A model generated the notes under the pieces. It did not search any database. It saw nothing but the letters and a program-made list of their open reading frames with translations, and was not told the DNA's origin. From Peronospora farinosa (Eukaryota > Oomycota > Peronosporomycetes > Peronosporales > Peronosporaceae), in assembly GCA_947646735.1 (NCBI GenBank), contig CANTFK010000986.1:248001-312000 (forward strand): a stretch of 64,000 nt of DNA. Direction: 5' to 3'. Below are positions 56,539-64,000 of this stretch, piece by piece. The position numbers were made by a program, and so were the translations under genes. Position 1 is the stretch's first letter. Each line of letters begins with the position of its first letter.

Positions 56539-59505
56539 ATGGGCGCTGAACTCAGTCGTCCCGCTGGTTCCGATATTACAAACCTTAAAGAAGACGCAGC
56601 TCGTCGACGTGTGGGCAGTGGCAGCTCTTTGGATACAAATTGTCAACCACCGAATTCCTTTGCCATGTCAGCTAGTACGACATCATTATCTTCGATGGCA
56701 AAGACAAATCCATGCACTCAAACCAGTCGTAGCAGTAGTGCTAATGCCAAGTCGAAATTACTTGAAAGTGGTCTCTTTTCAAGCATGAGACGATCTAGAA
56801 ATGACAGTAAAAGTCACACACCACCATCTAGTAGTTTGGGTGATCAAGCTGTTGAAAGTCTCGACTTGCCAATGGTTGAATGGGAAGGATATGTGACGAA
56901 AAGAGGACACTTGGTACGCAATTGGAAAATGCGTTTCTTTACACTTGAAGGCAATTTGGTTTCCTGTAAGTAGACAAGAAAAGATGGACAATTTGAGGTT
57001 ATGATAGAGGAAGAGGAGGAGAAAGATAATTACTTACAGGACTAATGATATTTGTGTGTTGTTGCTATTGCTACTGCTACAGACTATGAGAATAAAGTGG
57101 ATGCTCGTAATCGGAGTCATCTTAAAGGTCGTGTGAATGTGGCATCTGTTAAGATGGATAAAGTGGCCAAGAATGGGCATGGGTTTGATTTTTCCTTTGA
57201 GACAATTGAAGGAAAAGTTTTTCATTGTAGTGTACCTACTCACTTTGATCAGTTAGCTTGGGTTTATTTCCTAGAAGCTGGAGTGGATACGGTGAGCATG
57301 AGACAGAATAACAAACGGGTGTACAATACGTACCGGCATGGTGCGTTGCCGGATATGCGGACGGACAAGGGCTATGAAGCTTATCGACGAATGCTCGGTG
57401 GTGATGCAGCCGTAGTGACGGAGCTATTGGCTTACTTTAACAAGGACCTTGTCTTTTCGTCGTCGTATCCAACGAACACGCCCTTCAGTGGTGATTATTT
57501 TGGCCGTGAAGGGCTCCTGCACTTTTTTGGGGCATTTCAGAGCAATGTGGATCTCGTTGAGATTGCAGTAAACGACTGTGAATTAAATGCGAATGGAAAG
57601 AGCTTGACGGTGAGAGGCACCGAGACACTCAAGAGCAAACACTCAGGAGCAAGCATCACACAGTCGTGGTCGCACCGTGTGCGCTTTGGACCGAACGGAC
57701 GCATTTTGCGTTTCCGAGTTGATGTGGATTTAAAGAGCGTGACAGGGAACTGGAAGTCGTTTGGGGTCAAGAACCCGTACTCAGAAATGTCCGATGCGTC
57801 GATCCGATCCAACAGATCATTGAGTATATCTATGAAGGACTTTACAGTGTACAATGTAATTGGTAAAGGTGGTTTTGGTACGGTCGTGAACGCAGTGAAG
57901 AAAAGTGACGGACAGATTTACGCACTAAAGATTTTAGAGAAGGAAAAGATGACCAAGTACGATGTGGAGAGCTCGTTTACGGAAATGCGAGTAGCCCAAA
58001 ATATTCACCACCCGTTTATTGCTGGTCTGCGCATCGCATTTCAGAGTCGAACGAAGCTGTTTCTTGGCATGAACTACTATGGTGGCGGTGATCTTTTCCA
58101 TCACATGAGCAAGGGCCCGACTTGCCGGATATCATCAGACCGTGCGCATTTTTACACGGCTGAATTGGTGCTTGGTATTCACCACCTGCACAAACACGAC
58201 ATTCTGTACCGTGACATTAAGCCTGAAAACGTGATGATTGATGCGGACGGTCACGTTGCACTTGTAGACTTTGGCCTTGCCAAACTGCATGTGTCGGAGT
58301 ACAAGGGTGCAAAGACTATGGCTGGATCACCTCAGTACACAGCGCCGGAGTTGCTCCTGCCCAAGGCAAAGCGATCGTACGGTAAAGCAGCAGATTGGTG
58401 GAGCCTTGGTATCTTGCTTTACGAGATGAGCGTGGGGAAATCTCCATTCTACGACAACAACATTGAAAAGATGTACCACAAAATTCAGAATGACCCTTTG
58501 GTCTTCCCTTCCAAACCAATGCTTACGGATGAGCTCAAGTCGATTCTTCGAAGCTTCCTCCAGAAGGACCCTACGAAGCGTCTTGGAACTAAAATCAGCG
58601 ACATTTTAGAGCATCCGTACTTTCGCGGTATCGATTGGGATTTGCTGCTGAAGAAGCAAATCACCCCTCCGTGGAAACCCAAGCTTACGTCACTTCTCGA
58701 CGTGGAATACGTCGATGCGGAGTTTACAGATTTGAATGTGCACAACGAAGTCACTTCACCGACAGATAAGACGGCAGCCAAGTCGAAGGGTTTCTTGTCG
58801 CTCGTGTCGAGCCGCAGCAATCGTGAAAAGGTAGCTCCTCCGGTTCAGGATCCCACGTTTAAGGACTTTACCTACTTTTGCGAAGACCCGGATGCTCTCG
58901 TGGAGGTCACAAACCTGGTGTCTGAATTGCGGCCGCCCCCGCCGCCCCCGTGTCTTCTTGTTCACGAAGAGGACTCGGACGAGTGTGATCGATTAGAGGG
59001 CCAGGATCGCTCTATTATTTCTGAGTGTGGGGGCACGCCGCTATCATCATTTGTTGAGAATGGACAATTAAACCCGATGCCAATTTCACCGAACCAATTC
59101 CACGAAGACTTGAAGAAGTTGGAGGCATCCATGACCGAACAATTTGAGCGTGTGGAGGTAACGATCTCCCGTGGGCGGCCGCCAATAAAACGATCAAGTT
59201 CGCATTCAAGTAGCGAGGAAGTGGAGCACGATCACGTTCACGTGGAAAAGCTGGTGATCTCGCACGGACCGTCGAACTCGATGGATACCACAGGCATTGC
59301 ACCAGCTCACTCGACTCAATCAAGCCAACACTCTCGCGGCTTATCTTCTGCTAGCCCCAACGCCGACTCTCACGTATTCTCTGGAGCAAATAATGCTGCT
59401 AGCCATGGCATGAACTCGCGGGACCACTTGGCCGCAAGCCAGGCTCAATCTGCTGTGATCCCCACACCTGTTGACACGCGGTCCATAGTGGAGGCGGAAT
59501 TTTAG
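56539..59505 (+). CDS. AGC-family protein kinase with PH and NTF2-like domains
   Basis: The exons are 56539-56965 and 57083-59505 (949 aa). The start MGAELS fits N-myristoylation (Gly2, Ser6). A Ser-rich linker leads to a PH domain (about residues 115-212; EGYVTKRGHLVRNWKMRFF). Residues about 245-362 resemble an NTF2/SnoaL-like fold. The kinase domain (about 393-655) has IGKGGFGTVV, lysine in YALKIL, YRDIKPEN, VDFGLAK, SPQYTAPE and the RLG motif, with an AGC C-tail (about 655-690). The long C-terminal part is acidic and Ser-rich with a Pro run. The kinase is probably membrane-directed and related to AKT/SGK/PKA-type kinases. A named orthologue is not known to me. Confidence 0.85.
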
Positions 59506-60814
59506 CAAAAAAACAGTGACTGTATTTCAGGGATCGCGTCCAGTGGGGGGAGGAGGAAGATATTCACGCATCAAGGTTTAAAGGTGAAGTACCTGCTATC
59601 AATGTGGCGTCTCGATGTTTTCTCTCGCGTGCATGTTAGACTGACTAAGAAGAGAATCATCAAATGCACCCGACCTTTGAATAAAAAAATTCCACGATTT
59701 CAAGGAACTACTCGAGACTTTCAAAGGTATTGTTCAATATGGATAAAAAAGCAGTGATTTCATTGACTTTGACTGTACTAGAAGATTGTTGAATTTTACT
59801 CTTGTTCATTTTCACTAGAGTTTAAATATCTACCTACTTTTCTCTTTCTTGAATCTCTCGTGGAAATACTTTTTTTAACAAGTGTTGAATGCGTTGTTCG
59901 CTTCATTCACAAAGAAATTTTTACATTCTCGTTTTTCGAGATCAATCATTTTTAAGCTTCATAAAGGTCGAAGATTTCTCGGTCACAATTTAAGCACATA
60001 CAGTTTGCTAGGGTGACACCAGCTGAAGGAAGATGTATATATATATACATATAGATTGGTCTCTTAACGGTAAAAAGTATTTGACTTAAGCCGCGTATGA
60101 CAAAATACTTTATTTATTTCGTATAACCAATTGATGATACAAAGTTAGCGAGCATGTACTGGTATACCGGTATCTGTACCGATTACACATATCGAACGTC
60201 GAAATTATCAGGTTTTGCCTCGACGAGTCAGATCAGATTAAACAGGTTTCTAAATAGTTGCACATTGAGAGGAACTGCAACTTGAAGATACTTCTTCAGT
60301 CGATATCGGATAAAAAACATGCTGTTTCATACAAACATTACAAATATGAATTGTCGAGCAACTCCATTCATTCAACCTACACGAAGCTCTCTAAAATCAG
60401 TACTCTATCCTCTCAATATATATATATTCATATGATGAATCTCAGATCGCCTGAACAAAATCTGATTCGTAAACGAAATAATAATCATGTATGAAAATTA
60501 TCAGATCTTGCTTGAAGGACACCATGCAAACGAGATTGTCCGACGTAGCAACGAAAAGTTCACTCAACGAGAAAGGTTTTGACCATTTCGGTGATAATTG
60601 AGATCAACACGTGACCATTTCAATAAAAATCTGATTCGAAATTCTTGAAACGAACGAAAAAATGGCTGATTCCAAGAGAAATCGACCTCATGAGCTTGCG
60701 ACTTTAACGACTTTTTCATCCAGACTCACTTTTTTAATCTCCTTCGTCACCTCAAGGAAAGTTTCCAAACAAGTGGTTGCACTTTCCAAGACTTTTTCAC
60801 GGAAAAAAAAGATC
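59506..60814. other. Intergenic region before the GH3 gene
   Basis: 1.3 kb, AT-rich, with TA microrepeats near 60033-60050 and 60418-60426. No gene supported. An in-frame ATG at 60662 would extend the GH3 protein by 51 residues. Confidence 0.4.
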
Positions 60815-63240
60815 ATGACACGGTTGAAATGCTTGATTTGCACAAGTTTTGTCTTTTTCATGGGACAAGTTGTTGCCATGGAAGAGTCTTTGGGTCCAAA
60901 TATCCAGAATCAAGTAGACAAGCTCCTGTCGTCCATGGTAAATGAAGTCATCGACCAAATCTTGCTCCCTCTTTGACTCAATTTGAAAAAATTCCATTTC
61001 ACTGACAATTTCTCCTGCTTTTTTCTTTCCAGGACTTGAACGCCATGCTTGGACAAATGACGCAGCTAGATGTAAGCACGATTCTGCATCCGAACCGGAC
61101 ATTGAACCAAGCTATTGTACACGAACATGCAAAACTCAATGTCGGCTCGTACTTGAATACGCCTGGTGCTGAGTTGAATGACTCGAACGTAAACTCCACC
61201 CATAACTTTTCTCCCAGAGAATGGCGAGAGTTAATCACGGAAATCCAAGCCATTTACGCTAGTCATGGCAGTCACCCAATCATCTATGGAATCGATTCGG
61301 TACATGGGGCCAACTACGTTCGTGGAGCTGTACTGTTTGGCCAACAGCTCAATGCTGCTGCTACGTTTAACCCCAAATTGGTATACGAAATGGGCCGAAT
61401 CACGGCTCGAGACACTGGTGCAGCTGGAATCCCGTGGGTATTTGCTCCGATCCTTGAGATCTCGCAAAATCCACTTTGGGCACGAACGTTTGAGACTTTT
61501 GGAGAAGATCCCCATCTGGTCTCTGTCATGGCTGACGCGATCATTCGTGGTATCCAAAGCAATGGCACTATTGCTTCATGCATGAAGCATATCATTGCGT
61601 ACTCAAAGACACCCACCGGTCACGATCGTGCAGGTGTCACGATTTCCGATTTTGATCTACTCAACCGCTTCGCTCCTTCGTTCATAGCTGCCATCAAAGC
61701 AGGTGCTATGACCGCCATGGAAAGCTACATTTCCATCAACGGGGTCCCCGTCGTTGCCAGCACTAAAATCTTGAGAGATTTAGTACGCCATGACATGGAC
61801 TTTCAAGGTCTCATCGTCACGGATTACGCTGAGATCCACAATCTTCACGCGTGGCACCGAGTTGCCAAGACAGATCAAGATGCAGTTCGAATGGCACTGA
61901 CGAACGCTCCGCTAGACATGAGCATGGTGCCGCTCAACACTTCTTTCATCGACATGGCTCGCTTGAGTGTTCAAGAGAACCCTGAGCTGCTGAGTCGAGT
62001 GAAGGATTCGGTCCGCAGAATTCTAACAACCAAAGTCAAACTTGGTTTGTTTGAAAACGCTCTTCCAGGTACTGAAGACGACATCGCTCTTGTTGGCCAA
62101 AACGAGAGTCGGCAGGCAGCACTGGACCTTGCACGTGAGTCAATCATTCTTCTCAAAAACGAGGACGACATTCTTCCTCTAGATGCAAACAGCCAAGTGT
62201 TCCTGACCGGGCACTCAGCAGACAACGTGGGGTTGCTGTGTGGAGGATGGACGCTTCGCTGGCAAGGCGTGTCGGGCAACAAACTCATACCGAACGGCAT
62301 CTCGCTTCGACAAGGTATCACAAATGTGCTGAATACAAGTACCCTTCACTATGCCAACGGCCTGCACCCCAATGGTTCTTACTCTTCGGTCGATCTTGAG
62401 GAAGCGAAGCACCTGGCCAAGAAATCATCTTACACGATTGTTGCCATTGGCGAGGACGTGTATGCGGAGAAGCCTGGTGATCTGGACGATCTGAACCTGC
62501 CACTGGGTCAAATCGAGTACGTTCGTGAGATTGCTGCCACTGGTACGAAGGTGATTCTCGTTTTAGCTCAAGGCCGTCCTCGATTGCTTCAGGGTCTCGC
62601 TGAAATTGTCAATGCTGTTGTGTACGCTATGCTCCCGGGTGAACTGGGTGGCCAAGCACTGGCCGAAATTCTATTCGGACGCGTAAATCCAAGTGGCCGA
62701 CTTCCCATCACGTACCCGAAGACTTCAGCCAACATCGCGATTCCTTACAATCACCTCGTAAGTACACGCTGCCGTGATGACGGGCCGTGCAAGATGGAGT
62801 GGAATTTCGGACACGGGTTGAGCTATTCTGCGTTCAAGTATGGCGAGTTGACACTGAGCAAGACCTCTATCTCGAACAGCGATGATGCTTCGCTCGAGAT
62901 CAGCGTGTCAGTCACGAATGCTGGCTCGATGGCAGGCAAGGAGACAGTGATGTTGTTCCTCATTCAACCATTCCGCGCGATCTCTGTACCGGAGGCCAAG
63001 CAGCTGAAAAAGTTTGCCAAAATTTACCTTCAACCAGGCGAGACTCGAGTGGTGTCGTTTACTCTTACTCACGAAGACTGGGGAGTGTTCAACCCGCAAA
63101 TCGGCTCTGGATTTCTCCGCGTTGTTGAAGCGGGTAAGTACTTCATCGCTATGAAACCTGAGACGGACTGCAACGTCTACGACGAAAGCGGTGCAACGTC
63201 CGATCCCTTGTGTGCGCAGTTCACGATCCAAGACAACTAA
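60815..63240 (+). CDS. Secreted glycoside hydrolase family 3 beta-glucosidase
   Basis: GH3 beta-glucosidases release glucose from beta-glucosides. The exons are 60815-60937 and 61033-63240 (776 aa). The chosen start gives a signal peptide (RLKCLICTSFVFFMGQVVA). The upstream ATG at 60662 hides it behind a basic extension, but cannot be excluded. The (beta/alpha)8 domain has GIDSVHGANYV, FETFGEDP, CMKHIIAYS and the nucleophile Asp in LIVTDYAEI. The second domain starts near residue 390, and an FnIII-like domain ends the protein (SVTNAGSMAGKETVMLF). It could act on plant cell-wall sugars or on the organism's own beta-glucans. Confidence 0.9.
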
Positions 63241-63369
63241 CAAGGCAGCACTTGATCGGCTAAGTCGAAGTCTTGCTTTACGACGCTGACTCACAAAGCT
63301 CGAATACAATCAAAGCTTTGCATCTTCTATCCACGACTTCGATCCACCTAGCTCTTCTGATCCGTAGTC

Positions 63370-64000
63370 TCAATTCATTTTTTCTGCGTTCTCCTCCTTC
63401 GGAGATGTCTTTGGATCATCTAAAGAAGCTGGCGGTGCGAGCTCTAAAAACTCCAAAAGTAGTGGTAATGCACGTGTGTTCGCACATCTTTTGCATACCT
63501 CGTTGAGATAGCCGTGAAGTGCGACAGCCTTCTGCTTTAAATAGTTAGGCTCAAACTTGTTCCACATTCTTGTACCAGGTAGTGCAGGAATCTGCTCGTG
63601 TTGAAACATTTTGCGCAGCTGGTGGTGCAGTTTGGCGAACTCGGAGTACCGCCGTTGAACGACGCTGTTGCCTGCAGTTGACGATGCAACTTGGATAACG
63701 AAAGCAACATATTCCTGGTCACTCTCATCCAGCTTGATTTGGTATCCTTCGATCTTCGTTTTGAGCCATTCGCCAGCTTGGCCTGCGTTTTGGGCTTCAC
63801 CAAAGCTCTCTCTCGAGTTTTCAGACATGATAAGCACTGAAGACGGACTGTTCTCCAACAAATCTTCATGACGGATAATTTCCACCGTGGGAATTCTTGC
63901 AAGCACTTCTACCCAACGGTCAAACGATTCTTGGTTCTGCACTCGCATTTCGCATGCAGCTCCGCGACGAGCTACCACACGGATAAGATATTCGCGCTCA
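63370..64000 (-). CDS. PH-PX domain protein, 5' part beyond the window
   Basis: The frame is open to the window end, so only the C-terminal 210 or so residues are seen. The visible N-terminal part (SFDRWVEVLARI) looks like the last helix of a PH domain. A PX domain follows (about 63440-63760) with RRYSEFAKLHHQLRK, the PxxP-like IPALPGTRMW and a C-terminal helix. PX domains bind phosphoinositides, so an endosomal sorting role is likely. The tail is charged and ends at a TAA-type stop at 63370. Confidence 0.8.
   Translation of the reverse strand, partial: EREYLIRVVARRGAACEMRVQNQESFDRWVEVLARIPTVEIIRHEDLLENSPSSVLIMSENSRESFGEAQNAGQAGEWLKTKIEGYQIKLDESDQEYVAFVIQVASSTAGNSVVQRRYSEFAKLHHQLRKMFQHEQIPALPGTRMWNKFEPNYLKQKAVALHGYLNEVCKRCANTRALPLLLEFLELAPPASLDDPKTSPKEENAEKMN

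Overview
The window is nuclear DNA of an oomycete, most likely a peronosporalean (Phytophthora or downy-mildew type). The evidence is short GT-AG introns (about 50-105 bp, two of them GC-AG), a decayed WY-fold effector, oomycete-style Ty3/Gypsy elements with chromodomains (one with a second RNase H), and eukaryotic housekeeping genes such as RPL3, SMC3, OST1, ATP23 and PCIF1. Identifications rest on reading motifs and exon phases by eye; no database search was run.

Positions 1-24,061 are repeat-rich. Gypsy-1 (1-10,835) is a complete but frameshifted Ty3/Gypsy element with about 99% identical LTRs. It has a likely -1 frameshift signal at the gag end, a second RNase H domain and a long CGCGATCC minisatellite. 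It sits inside the gag of a minus-strand element (Gypsy-2 copy B, 10,836-11,692). A 4.1-kb island with a broken secreted effector gene (11,791-12,701) separates copy B from Gypsy-2 copy A (15,840-23,804, plus strand), so the two 5' LTRs face each other as inverted repeats. Copy A carries gag, protease-like, RT, RNase H, integrase and chromodomain segments. It also carries an antisense ORF between pol and the 3' LTR. Its sequence is densely packed with short perfect inverted repeats (arms 8-12 nt), far above chance, and this is the most unusual signal in the window. A decayed LTR of the Gypsy-1 family follows, then a tRNA-Glu gene.

Positions 24,403-64,000 are a compact gene island. In order (+/- strand): tRNA-Glu(CTC)+, TPR membrane protein+, CaMK-like kinase-, TMEM104-like transporter-, mitochondrial aconitase-, PCIF1/CAPAM cap methyltransferase+, SMC3-, RPL3+, OST1/ribophorin I-, mitochondrial bL12+, ATP23 protease+, FAR1-like zinc-knuckle protein+, CCCH-ABITRAM protein+, Csm1-like kinetochore protein-, FYVE/charged-repeat/TPR protein-, BRCT-PNKP DNA end-repair enzyme+, PH/NTF2-like/AGC kinase+, GH3 beta-glucosidase+, and a partial PH-PX protein-. 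Three head-to-head pairs (SMC3/RPL3, OST1/bL12m, FYVE/PNKP) probably share promoter regions. Exon models were checked for reading phase, and every multi-exon total given is a multiple of three. The genes do not form one pathway. Themes are mitochondrial function (aconitase, bL12m, ATP23), chromosome mechanics (SMC3, Csm1-like), RNA and protein production (PCIF1, RPL3, OST1) and signalling (three lipid-binding or kinase proteins).
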